Positions 47,285 to 58,215 of a stretch of 64,000 bases of DNA are shown one piece after another. A program made the position numbers and the translations under genes. This DNA is from Schistocephalus solidus (taxonomy: Eukaryota > Platyhelminthes > Cestoda > Diphyllobothriidea > Diphyllobothriidae): assembly GCA_017591395.1 (NCBI GenBank), contig WEDG01000470.1, positions 89,408 to 153,407 on the forward strand, read 5' to 3'. Positions within the stretch are counted from its first letter, which is position 1. Every line of letters begins with the position of its first letter. The notes below the pieces were generated by a model. The model saw only the letters and a program-made list of their open reading frames with translations, did not search any database and was not told the DNA's origin.

Positions 47285-47445
47285 ACAATCTATGTGGCTC
47301 AATGGTTAGAGCGTTGCACTTCGGATCAAAGTGTCGCGGGTTAGATCCTCGGGTGGTGCATCACCTGGGATTGGGTATGACGTACTGATGATGGCTAATA
47401 AGCCAGAACTGGTCATACCAAGCTCCCTTTGCTGGTTTTATTTAT
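47285..47445 (+). repeat. tRNA-derived SINE, single copy
   Basis: The clearest tRNA-like head in the window: TGGCTCAATGGTTAGAGCG (A-box region) and GGGTTAGATCC (B-box region, one or two changes), followed by the SINE body and a CTCCC tail. Confidence 0.7.
47379..47424 (+). ncRNA. Decayed hammerhead in SINE
   Basis: CUGAUGA intact (47,385-47,391). Stem II UGGCU-AAUA-AGCCA pairs over five bases, including U-A at 10.1/11.1. The GAAA box is GAAC and stem I is mostly lost. Confidence 0.45.
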
Positions 47446-47825
47446 CTGCTAAGTTAGGAAAATGTGATTGAATTTCCTTCAATACGATTGAGATTCTATG
47501 AGGATTTTAACGTTTCCTTTATTAATGAAGTAGGCGCTCCTTGGATAGTTACAGAAGTCACTCGTTCCGGTTGTGCCTTAGGCTCACCAGCCCCACCGGC
47601 AGCTCGCACGGTGGCTATTAGAAGCCACAAATGTCCATTTCATTCACCCCGGTCTTTGTCAGAGCATATCTCCTTTTATACTACTGGGCCCGGCTATGCG
47701 GCCCGCAGGGAGGACTCTCAGAGTGGACCCATAAAAGCACTAACGGCATGACTGAGTCTCTCGTAACCACTCTGTGAGTTCCTATCTACCCTTTTTATTA
47801 TCCCAGATCGAAACCGACAAGACAA

Positions 47826-47990
47826 CGATCGCGTGGTGTAGTGGGTTAGAGCAGGTTTAACATCTAACAACAGGCCTCGAGTTCGAGCTTCGGGTACCAT
47901 AACATCTGTGGTTGCGGTATGGCTGACTGATAACGGCTAATAACCTAGAATTGGCCATTCCAGCCTCCCTGTCTTTGTTGGTAGTACTTC
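47826..47990 (+). repeat. tRNA-derived SINE, divergent copy
   Basis: Head GTGGTGTAGTGGGTTAGAGC with a B-box-like GAGTTCGAGCTTC, body CTGATAACGGCTAATAACC and tail CTCCCTGTCTTTG. It belongs to the same family but to a different subfamily than the 4.3-kb copies. Confidence 0.65.
47921..47965 (+). ncRNA. Decayed hammerhead in SINE with covarying stem I
   Basis: Stem I is GGCUGA with CCAGCC. Compared with GACUGG/CCGGUC at 4,488-4,532, pair 2 has changed from A-U to G-C on both sides, a compensatory change. Core boxes are CUGAUAA and GAAU, so this copy is dead now. Confidence 0.5.
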
Positions 47991-48589
47991 CGCTTTTGCT
48001 TCTTTTGACGTCTTATTTTTCCGCTCTCCACTCACATTAACAGAAGTGAAATGCAGTAGTTCCGTCGCCTTTCGCCGGAATTTATCGTTGCTCTCCAGTG
48101 CCACATTTGCCACGGAAGATCACTTTTCCAACTAAGGTCAGTCGATGGGAGACCAAGAACAAGGAACATGATGACGTTCGCGAAAACAAAATTAGTCACT
48201 TTTACTGTGCAATAAGATTCACTTTTGGGATCTTCCTAACTATATGCTGACAGTTAACTTAATGCCAAGTTGCCGGATCAAAGTATCAGTGAGATGGATT
48301 TGGTAGGGCAGCCCCCACGTACAAGAAAGTCCGCAAAGTAGGTCAGAGACCAGCGACAGCACCTGTTCCACCACGGCGAGGAGGGGCTATACTCGCTGTC
48401 CTTACACCGTTAGGTGTCAGCCTGCTCTGACTCATGCAGGCCATCAGTGATGGCAAAACAAATGCTGCTACGTTATCGTCCACTGCTATAAAGGAGTCAT
48501 GCCTTTAGTAGAATTCAGCTGACAAGGCATGTGAGCTAGAACACAACTATGTATATAGCATGGCGCTCGCAGCTACAGGTTTGACGCTC
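47991..48589. other. No gene seen
   Basis: Unassigned, moderately GC-rich sequence, probably old repeat DNA. Confidence 0.35.
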
Positions 48590-49275
48590 GTCATGGCTCC
48601 TTCTGTTGTTGTAAATTTTCATCATGTCAGGATTTCCATCGCAAGAACGAACCTTTGTTTCCATGAGGATGCATAGAAACAATTTCTTAATCTGATAATA
48701 AGATATCATCCGCATGACAGCGGGCGTTGAGACCATATGATCGATGCCGTAAACTGTGAAGGAGAGCATGAGTGGACGCAGGAGGGGTTACTTATGAGTG
48801 ATTTTACTTTAGGGTGCAGAGGCGGACTTTGACGGCGGCACCTTTTTCAGTCTCTCCTTCCTTATACTTGAGCTCCGAAGATGACCAAAGGTGCGTTTGG
48901 ACTGACTGATAGCATGATACCGATCCCGTCTACGCGTGCTGCCACCATGCAGTGGAGGTCCCGAAAATGTATGAGGATTTTACAGAAGTCGTCATGCGTT
49001 TCAACCCGGCTGATCACTTTTCGCAAACCAGATACTGCTAAAAGGTCAATGCCTACAGACCTCTGCAAGTCATCCAGGCAGTCCTCCTAACATGCAACTT
49101 CGAATTAATGAATCTATGTGCATCACGAGTTAGTATGAGCGCGTAAGAATTGCTGTGGTGAGTAATGTTCTTCTGTCTCCTGAATGGGCTGTTTGTTTTG
49201 AGCACACCTCCTTTTTACTCTCACGTGCACCGTCCTACTGCCTAAATCTCAGCCATTTGTTGCGGCAATTGGGAG
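48590..49275 (-). mobile_element. Second copy of the nested repeat; possible - strand RT remnant
   Basis: Matches 41,160-41,905 over most of its length. On the - strand, 49,068-48,862 gives an open stretch with G-L-R-K-V-I-S-R-V and later M-V-A-A-R-V-D-G. This resembles, in order and spacing, the G-L-W-K-V ... M-x-A-R-V region of LINE reverse transcriptases between motifs A and B. The match is weak, and the repeat copy itself is better supported than the RT reading. Confidence 0.5.
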
Positions 49276-50100
49276 ACAGTCTATATGGTGTCAAATGCAA
49301 CCTGGTCTCCGCATAAAGGCTACCAGGCTCTCATGCGAGGGTAAGCAGTTCGGATCCCAGATCAAGGACAGTGCCATAAAGTTCGCACTTATTAATAACC
49401 TTTTTAACCTGCATCTATTCATTCATTTTGCGCTGCAAAGCCATACCGAATGTGGGTCAAAAGCTCTACGCTCTGGGTTCTTATCCTCACCTTCCCATTT
49501 TAAAAACGCATTCTCTTTTCCTTCCCAGGTATCGTTCATTTCACTCATGGCTTATTCGTGTGGATGCTGGTGACGCTCATCTCGTTTGCCTCCCAACAGT
49601 CGTAGCAATGTTTTGGCGTTGTGCAGTTCATGAGACCCATTTGGCCAGCTTTCACGTCAAATATTTCACCTTTCTGCGGTTGACTTTCGCGTGAGTGTCG
49701 CTCCACGCTGACCGGACCGCCCGGGATTTACTCAGAACCAATCAGCGGTAACAAAATTATCCGCTGTTCGAGGTCTGCTGTAAAACCTGCACAATGTAAG
49801 GTAAAACTTAGTCGCTTGTGTCTTGGATATCACTCGGTCCGCGACTGTTTTGGCTTTCGTTCGGTAATGCCTCAGTTTGCTTTGTCGATCTTATCGGCGA
49901 TGGCAGCTACGCCACCTCTGTCATCAGGGTTTAATAACCAGACTGGGTACTAACTTCGACAGACCTTGCCGTGTTAACCAACTAAGGCCAGTGGTGCAAT
50001 TACGTCCACCAACACACGCCCTTTTGCCAGATCGTGCATTTGCCTACTTGAACTTGCTCACTTTAGATGACTGAAAAACTTCGAACAAAAGGCGCTTACC
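49276..50100. other. Possible exon 49,529-49,691; otherwise no gene seen
   Basis: A segment at 49,529-49,691 has a strong acceptor (CTCTTTTCCTTCCCAG) and a strong donor (GTGAGT) and is open in one frame, but its translation suggests no domain and could not be linked to other exons. Confidence 0.25.
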
Positions 50101-50159
50101 AGGTTAACAGTCCTTGTAGCGCAATATATTAATCATGCGGACCGGGGTTTATCGTGTCC

Positions 50160-50340
50160 ATGAAGGTGGTGGTGGTGGTGCTGGTGCTGGGGTGGTGGTG
50201 GAGGTGGTGATTTTGCGGTGTTGATGGTGGTGAGGGGGTGCTGGTGCGGGAGGTAGCTGCATTGGTGCGGTGAGTGGTATTGGTTGCGGTCGTGGTTTTC
50301 GCGAGTGAGGATGGTGGCGCGTTGTTATGGTGTTTTGGTG
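50160..50340. repeat. GGT-rich low-complexity DNA
   Basis: GGTGGT and GGTGCT units, with proline/threonine/histidine-rich open frames on the opposite strand that result from the repeat. Similar in composition to 5,850-6,126. Confidence 0.7.
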
Positions 50341-50973
50341 GTGTAAATGGTAATGATTGGTTTTGGCTCCCAAACGTCGTGCATTCCTCATTAAAAAAGA
50401 CTAACGAGTAACTGTCCTGCAAGCGCACAACATTTCAACAAGAGAATCATTTGCATCAAAACACCATTAAAAAGCTGCTTTCCTATTAATATAATCAAGG
50501 TGAATTTTTTCGACATTTGGTTTTGTTTTAATCTCCTACATCAAGACCAGGAATAACTGGAACAAGCAAAATTATTCTTGAAAAGCGCGTTTAGTGCGAC
50601 AGTAACATTTAATCTCATGCATACATCAAGCACGCCCTGAACTAAAAATCTGTCATTCTGCTTTCAGCTAATGCACTCAACCTCAGGCACTTGTTGGACG
50701 ACCGTCACATTAGACTGGTGTATGCGGAGAGAAAAATCAAAGATAGATTGATAGGCAGAGTCTAGCCTCGACATGTCAGCTGATTCTCCACTTTAATAAA
50801 GCTTAACGTGGCTGAGTCTATCGAGTGATAGGAGCTGCAGCGAAACTTGCCCACTGCTGGAATAACAATGTTCTCACAAGGCTTGCGTATGAGGCTCAAT
50901 TTTATGTGGATTTGGTGGAATGTTCATCATAATGGAATCCAAATACCTTAACTGTGATCTGATACGTTTGCAG

Positions 50974-51071
50974 GGGAATCATTCTGCGAAGTCACCGCAG
51001 ATGAATTGCTCAGGGACGGCGATGGACGCCGGACCATCAACTGTCGGCTCATTACGCTAAACAATTTCTTC
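50974..51071 (+). CDS. Possible exon of third gene (low confidence)
   Basis: After acceptor GATACGTTTGCAG the frame reads E-S-F-C-E-V-T-A-D-E-L-L-R-D-G-D-G-R-R-T-I-N, which looks protein-like. It ends before a stop at a weak donor GTTCGT on a codon boundary. It could precede the exons at 52,553 or 53,231, but the donor is poor. Confidence 0.25.
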
Positions 51072-52552
51072 GTTCGTCATTGACGCCGAATGCATAGCTG
51101 GCTTACTTTTATATTTAATTTGTTTAACACAGCTGACGTCCCTGTCGTCTATCTGCTATAAATATCCAAGATATTTTCTCAAATTAATCTTAAAGATATT
51201 TGCTGAAAGATTGTTACAGGATTCATTTTGCTTTACTCTCAATGCTCCTGAGAAGTCATCAAATAGAGCCGACATAGAATAGAAAATTCATGGCGTACTA
51301 TATTTTTGTTCAAAAATATGCTCGGAACAGCCGGTCTTACATAAGACGCCTGCTTTAGGAACTGATTTGGAACCTAAAGTAACTTGGCACTAGGTTTCAG
51401 CTTTATTTCTTGGGTCATTGGGATGCGGTTGAGCATCTTACTCAGCCTGAATTTCTTATGACGTCACTGAAAAAGCCAATATCCAAGTAAATGAAAAACT
51501 AATCTGACCTTTTATTAGCTAAGAATTACACCAAACAGTTAACCAGCTCATTAATCGAAATCTACAGAAGGCAGAAGTGATTTCCGCGTTTCAAAAGATC
51601 CCCTCCTTTAAAATAATCAAACTGAACTGACTGGCTTTTATGATGGGTCGTATTGATGTCCCTGCATTTTGTGCATTCTTCCACACTGTCAACGCGATTA
51701 GATAAATGAAGTTCCTTTGTTTAGGAGCACCTGTCGGAATGTACAAACTTTTTGTAATTGAGGATCAGGGAAAAAGAGTTCAATACTGAAAACGTATGGT
51801 TAATTAAAGGTGTCGAGAAGTGATGAGAATGCCGTAGATAGGCCTTTTGAGAGGTAAAACTAGCCGCTCTTGTGCGTATTCACTTTCTGGTCATATGTGA
51901 GAGACAATGCTCCCCACGCATTTTGAGTAGACCAGTCGGTCACTAGTTCAACACAAGGTTGCACAAATGCCGGCATTGTTTGATATACTTTTCCGTTTTC
52001 AGCTCCAAATCAACCTTCCGAATTAGGCAGTCGGTGAAAGGGAGAAATGTGAGTCAGAACTTTATTTTCTCCGGTACCAGGTACCTTATCGGTACTATTA
52101 TCATGTGAACCAAGCTAATCAACATAATTTAGTATTCATGTCGATTTAAAGAAACCTAGTAGCCGACTGTCGGCTTATTGAGGTGGTGTTAGTCTTTGTG
52201 TGCATATATATGACAATGGGGGTCCAAAACACCTAAGACTCACTAGCAGACTCATTTATTCCAAGAAACGATCTGCTTTCATGCACCCTCTCAATGCGCG
52301 CCAATGGATTCTCTTCTATGTAAACGCATGCCGACCATTTTCGTCGTCATTTGACCTCAACGGAAAATATATATGTTCTCTTAACTGTTGCCCACGGTTT
52401 TAACTTCGGTGCCACCTTTAGCACAAACCACGTTTTCTCTAAATACTTAACCCAAAGGTGAGTTAAATCATCTCTGCTGGCAATATTTAGGCCCTTTAGA
52501 ATTCGGAGACCGTTAAAAGGTATGCTGTTTTAGTATTTTGAGTCGCTTTCAG
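51072..52552. other. Intron or intergenic DNA, no element seen
   Basis: AT-rich. A small open stretch at 52,011-52,048 between TTTTCAG and GTGAGT could be an exon but does not fit the phase of its neighbours. Confidence 0.35.
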
Positions 52553-52578
52553 CTTCTCCTGTTTCAGTGATCAAAAAG
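52553..52578 (+). CDS. Small exon or microexon of third gene
   Basis: Ends at an excellent donor AAAAAG/GTAAGC. Two acceptors are possible: CGCTTTCAG (exon 52,553-52,578, S-P-V-S-V-I-K-K) or TCTCCTGTTTCAG (exon 52,568-52,578, only 11 nt). Either starts with two bases and ends on a codon boundary, which fits the exon at 53,231. Confidence 0.5.
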
Positions 52579-53230
52579 GTAAGCAACGGTCAGTGTGCAG
52601 ACTTTCTGAAATCGCAGATGATGTCATGCGCTCATGGGGATGTATTAAAATATTTTATTTTTAATTCTATCTAAAGAAAATGTCATGTACGTACGGCAAA
52701 AATTGTCAGCACGTCAGTGCTGTTTTCAACCAATTCAGGACTAAATTTGTGCTTGCGTATTCTGGTGCATTTTTTCATTAGGACTAAATGCCTTCCAAAT
52801 GCCGCAAAACAGCTGTTGCTCTACACGTTAATTGCGTTATTTGCGAATTGCCGGAAAGGAATTCAGGACATGTCGATCACCGAAGGAGCGAATGTCATTG
52901 TCAGACATGAATATCCTTATTCATATTTTGAAACTTGGGTAAAGTTTGTTAATTCATTGTGGATATAGCTTTTATGGGAAGGCATAGGTGTAGAGGGTTT
53001 GTTGGAAACAAAATGGTTTTGCATTAATTAGCGAGACTGAAGAAAGTGTCTGAGTGATTGGAACTTTATAATTTTCAGACTTATCTTGAAAGTTTTGTTG
53101 CGTAGGTGGTAAAAAACCTTTTATTAAAAGATTTCCACTTTCTGCGGGAATTTGGAGTAGTTTGTCTTGGTAAACTTACCAAGGACTTTAATTCCATATG
53201 GAAAATAAAAGTTTAACTTGCGCGCTTCAG

Positions 53231-53279
53231 GACTATGTTACGGCTTCTCGAAAACGGATAAAAAATCATGGGACCACAG
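53231..53279 (+). CDS. Third gene, penultimate exon
   Basis: A 49-base exon between acceptor CGCGCTTCAG and a consensus donor GTGAGT. It encodes D-Y-V-T-A-S-R-K-R-I-K-N-H-G-T-T, a basic segment, and ends with one base. It joins in phase to the last exon at 54,787. No family is recognised; its basic, polar nature would suit a cytoplasmic tail. Confidence 0.6.
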
Positions 53280-53848
53280 GTGAGTGAATGCTCATTTTAT
53301 GGTGTACAAACAAACATCCCAACATTGAGGCATACGTATCTAGCAAATATGAGGAGTAAGAGACCAATAAATGGTAATGCGACCTTTCAAAAATAGCCTT
53401 TTGTTTAAGTCTCCACGGGTCACACATAAGCTAAAAACGGACCTCTTTTGTATACAGCTGCCAAATTATTCATAAAGGTAACTGCAAATGCACTAAATAA
53501 AAGACCAGACACGCGTGGTTCGCCCATTTTCGGTACTGAATGACACAATTGTGAGTTCCGTCACCTCAACGGGTCTTATCATCATCCCTATGAACATTCC
53601 CTTATAAATTCCGTTGTATCCCGTTAACCCTGCGAAATTTAGTACTTGGGTCTCTTTTACGATTCCTAAATTCCTGGTGTAAATTATTCGGTGCAGTTGT
53701 TATAGTGTTTATTGCACTTGAGCATCTGAACCTCATCATAAATACAGTTAGCGACAATTTGACACTCGATTTGGATAATATCCCCAACATAGGGGGCACA
53801 GGAATGGTAATTTTTGCCTGGATTACCTTATAATGGTCGATAATGTTG

Positions 53849-53995
53849 TTGATGATGATGATAATAATAATAGTATTGGTCGCAATGATGAGGATGATGA
53901 TAATGGAGTGGAGGAGGGGGAGGAGGAAGATCATGAAGAAGAAGAAGAAAATCAAAAGAAGAAGGGAGGAGGAGGAGGAAGAGGAGGAGGATGAT
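53849..53995. repeat. Simple GAT/AAT and GA-rich repeats
   Basis: A short GATGATGATAATAATAAT run followed by about 90 bp of purine-rich GAG/GAA units. The charged open frames in it (poly-E/K) are repeat products. Confidence 0.85.
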
Positions 53996-54786
53996 ACGTT
54001 AACAGTGACTGAAAGTCATCCGGAAATTCGGCTGTCCTTATACTTCATGAAATACATTATTAAATATTCCTGAAACAGTTGTAAAAGAAACGAGACAAAT
54101 GCACTAAATAATTAAGATAGGAGCCAGAACCCCTTACGCAAGGCTAAGTTTGAAGACGTATGACAATTTTCTGGTGTAACTTTATATTCACGAGTACGAG
54201 ATTGACTCTGCTGCATTTTTAGCTTGAGAATGAGCAAGTAGTTTGCATATCAGTCCTCCAATAGCATTGAAGGATGCCTGATGCTTTTGGTTAGTCGAAC
54301 TAGTACTAATAAGAGGATGCTTCACTAAATAGGAACACAATCGAACGTTCCTTGTTCGGTCATTTACTTTTAATGGGCAAAACAGTTTTACAGGAAATGT
54401 GTGAAGATTCAAACGCATAGAATTTTCACTTCGGAAAATACGTGCATCTCAAGCCTAGTTATTGCAGATTTAAACTCTAGCTTTTTAAAATGCGCAGTAG
54501 CAAAGGTTACGACTTCAGTTCACGTGCTTTCTGTCGCATCAAAACCTGAATAACGCGTGATGAATGCACATTGCCTTGTAGGTATTCAAAAAATTTGTAT
54601 GACAACTCTAGGGCCATAGATTCCCGCGTGTTGTGCAATCAATCAACTGTGGGCTAAAACGGCGAATTTTGAAACTGGGAATAGTGAGCCCAAAGGGGAA
54701 TTCGCACGTGATCTAATATGAGGGAGATTTCCCTACAAGCGATTGGCATGCAAGTAGAGCATTTTAGTAGTTTTCTGTGCATGCAG

Positions 54787-55010
54787 AAAAAGCAGCACGT
54801 GCGATGGGGATCAATAGGGAGGTCGCTGCCAGGCAGGTGCTTGGCTACGAGAGTGAAAAATTACCACATTCTGACTTGAACAGCCGTCGCTGCAAGTCTT
54901 TAACTGACCTGGACGCCAGATCCATTTGCTTTGCCCTGAACGAATTATATCCACGAGAGCATGGGAATCACTATGCAACAGACGAGTTGACACACATGGA
55001 CAATACATAA
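54787..55010 (+). CDS. Third gene, last exon
   Basis: A 224-base terminal exon after acceptor TTTTCTGTGCATGCAG. Joined to 53,279 it reads E-K-A-A-R-A-M-G-I-N-R-E-V-A-A-R and onward in an open frame to TAA, ending T-H-M-D-N-T. The segment is hydrophilic, with a likely helix at its start, and I recognise no domain. An AATAAA at 55,215-55,220, about 205 bases downstream, suits a 3' end. The gene's identity is unknown. Confidence 0.6.
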
Positions 55011-55214
55011 TTAGCCCCTTTAACTGTAAGAGTTTTCCAAGTACTTATATGTACGTATATATACGTATAATGTTAGACCTTTCAATAGGGCGGAGTAAGG
55101 GTGTTTTTGTCATGTTTGAAGACTGATGACTTTAAATGGGCAACCAGCTTAGGATGGATGGTTTACACACCGACTCGTCCGTCCTAACTTCCATAGAGAG
55201 TTGGAATTTTCCCA

Positions 55215-55220
55215 AATAAA
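55215..55220 (+). promoter_or_regulatory. Polyadenylation signal AATAAA
   Basis: Canonical hexamer at a suitable distance after the stop at 55,010. Confidence 0.5.
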
Positions 55221-57534
55221 ATGGGTCAGATACCTATTTTAGCCAGTTTTATGTCTACCCCTTGACGACAGAGAAGGTTCCCTTCTCTTTAAGAAAATTA
55301 TTTGCAAGGTTTTATTTGTCTGGCAGGTTCAGGAAATGTCCAGATTGGTCTTCCTGCGTATGTTTATAGAAGACAAATCCTGTTTGTGTATACACGGTAA
55401 ACGTACCTGTCTGTGCTGTTACTTGCGCATGCCAACTGTTAATAGTTACAAGTTCAACCTTGGCTTCTCCGCCAGAGTTAAAATTCACAGACCTGATATC
55501 TGTCCTTACTTTCACACGTAAAATTAATTTATTGTCTAGAGGTAAGCTACCCCGTCCTGGCAATCTATAGTCTTTTGCGTTCTGGTGCTACGATTTATTT
55601 CCTTCTCAGTCTGTATCGTTTTAGATGACTTCTTCATCGAGAAACGTGTGTGCTCCAAACTCTGGCTGTGCGTTTTCCACACGTTCTTCTAACTTGCTTG
55701 CAACTGAGCGGCACATGTTACGCATTTTCTAAAACGTCAGGGATAGTGAGGGATTATTTTCAGAATGTGGTGGTACCAATAAATCCTGCTGCATGGGCGT
55801 GTTCTCACTGCGTACACAGAACACGATTTTCAAAATTTCTGATGTTTGGTTACAGTTAGTTGTGCCGTGCCGAACTGAATGTACATTGGCCTAAAAACAT
55901 TGTATCCACAAGGACAAATATTTTTACAATCAACTTTTGTTTATGATGGATAAAGGGCATATTTCGCCCACTTCCTCGCTTTTTTTTCCGACACTGATGC
56001 AATTTACTTTTTCAAATAAAAGTTAGGGGTGCCCTGATAGAAGTTGCTGTATAATTCCTATTGGTGCTTGAGGTAGCTTCGCTAACGGATGATCGCAAAA
56101 TGTTTCTTCCACGTAAATATTGTTTTATTCCAAGGCCTATGCCTTATATTTGTACCTGTAACAAAACAGACAGGTTTTCTCTCTTTTTACGAAATCCCCA
56201 GGATTTTGCATGTCAAAAAATATAAAACTGTTCTTCTAAGATGAACCTTCCGAAAGGCGCCTCGACTTCCTTTGTAACTTATCTGCTTTACTTGGCAGAT
56301 TCACTTAATATCCAGGGTTAGAGTGGACGCCTACCTAATTTGCTTGCTGTTTCTTCTTCAAATATGTATAATTGTTAATTTTATGGACGGTGTTTTAACT
56401 ATTAATCAGGTATTTTCCTATGTTAAGCTTGTTTAAATTATGTACGTTAATACCAAAATATGACGCGTTTTTCTTAAATGTCTCTGTTAATACGTTCAAG
56501 TAGATTTTGGTATCATTTTATGCCAATTCCAAGGATTGCAAATGACTTCGGACATAGGCCGCACACACCCGGGTAATCCTTACCTTGTCCGATTAACGAT
56601 AAAGTACGGTAAAAAATAGAACATATCGTATACTTACCCAGACAGATCCCTGTATACATGACTGGAAAATACTTCTGAGCTAGAAACTACAGATTATGAT
56701 CTTTTTCCTAGCAGATTTAATTTTCAGTCCCGATTTGCACCCACCTAGAACACCGCACGTGACAGCACTGCAAAGGAGCTCGTCACCATCGCAATGTTCG
56801 TAAATTAGTAACAATTCACTGTACTTGGACCGTCGCCTATTGTAACACCCGGGTGGTCAACCAGCATCTGCTGAAGGACATTGTTTATCTTTTAGTAGAA
56901 TTGGTGGGAGATCACAATCTTGTTGCAGGACGGAAGTGTAATTCTAAGAAGTCACGTGCATTTGGATCTTTGTTAGGTGTAATTTCGGTAGCCTGATATT
57001 CTGCAGCATGCTCAACCACGAGAAGCTGGTCCAAAGAGACAAACAAGTGGTTGAAATTCTGCAAAACTCTTCAGAGTGGACTGGTGTCAGCTTTCAAGTT
57101 TTTTGAGAAAAAAGAACTGCTTATCCGCGCATTCCCACATTGTAGAATATCAGAATCACTTTGGCAACAAATATATATATATATATACGTGGCCTCGGTC
57201 AGAAAAGGGGAGAAGAGGACTTCTATACTTCGGTAATGGTGGTACTGAGGTTAGGGTAAACTTACCGGCCATATTTATCAAAATTTTGTAGAAGCTTAGG
57301 TTATAGAATAAAACTTACGCCATTAAATTGTATTAATACACCGATAAAGACGAAAAGCGCAAACGCACCATTTGAAATAACAAAGCTTGGGAGCTGTAAG
57401 CGTGTGGGTATTGGATAAATATTGCATCCCCTAATGACCAACCGTATGGAAGGAGAATTTAAAAACATTATTTTTGTTAAATCCAACTTCTGATTGCTGT
57501 GATTGAAGATATAATTGTAGTTGACAAATTCGAT
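55221..57534. other. Intergenic, no gene seen
   Basis: AT-rich with only short open frames. There is a small TA run at 57,170-57,186. No RNA gene is recognised. Confidence 0.4.
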
Positions 57535-57665
57535 TAGATAAAACCTAATCTAAACCTATGCTTAAATGTTCATCTTGACCTTGAACCTCTAAACCTTTAC
57601 GCTAAATCTAACCCAAGTTCAAACCCAGAATTGAACGTCTAACCCTAGCATAAGCTAAACGCTTA
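57535..57665. repeat. Irregular CTAAACC/CTAACCC-rich stretch
   Basis: Repeated words such as CTAAACC, CTAAATC, CTAACCC and CTAACCCTA at irregular spacing. They recall the complement of the TTAGGG telomere repeat used by flatworms, but heavily decayed. Confidence 0.4.
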
Positions 57666-57759
57666 TCTTTTATTACTGCCTTTTAATTTCCTCGGAAAGT
57701 ATTCACTAACTTTGAGTAAATCAGTCTATTTGAAGGCTTATAGGCGTAGACTGTAAGTT

Positions 57760-58215
57760 TATATAAATATTTGGATCGACTTCTCTCAGCCACAGTGACA
57801 TAATCCCATAATATTCAGTAAACTGCCAACATGCAGCCAGTAGTATATTAAGGAGTTACAGATGGAACCGTACTCAAGGCGCAGGTACTAGCTAAAAGCC
57901 CAGACCCGTGTTAAACCTATATTCTGCCGCTTTTTAACACAGCTGCGTGGGGCCGGTTCATCACCATCATCATCATCATCATATCAACTTTCAGTCTGCG
58001 CCTATAAGCCTTCAAAGAGACGGATTTACACCAAGTTAGCGATTAATTTCCTAAGAAATTAAAAAGCAGCAATTTGTGAAGTAGAGTGCTTACCAAAAAG
58101 CCTACAGGAGCTGCTGGACCCCTCGTAGCTGTGCTTAACAGTGGCAGAATACCGGCGAAACACGTGTTGAGCTTTTAACTAGTACCTTTGCTGTGAGTAT
58201 CGTTTCACCTGTAAC
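57760..58215. repeat. Inverted pair of decayed family A repeats
   Basis: A - strand relic (about 57,885-57,960, GTACTAGCTAAAAGCCCAGA) faces a + strand relic (58,085-58,200, with GGCGAAACACGTGTT then CTTTTAACTAGTACC). A CATCAT run lies between them. Flanking segments 57,720-57,765 and 58,000-58,030 (AGTCTATTTGAAGGCTTATA / TATAAGCCTTCAAAGAGACG) are also complementary, so the whole is a larger foldback. Confidence 0.6.

Noticed and set aside
53602..54073. Charged open frames rich in Glu/Lys or Ile
   Set aside because: They derive from GAG/GAA and GAT/AAT simple repeats.
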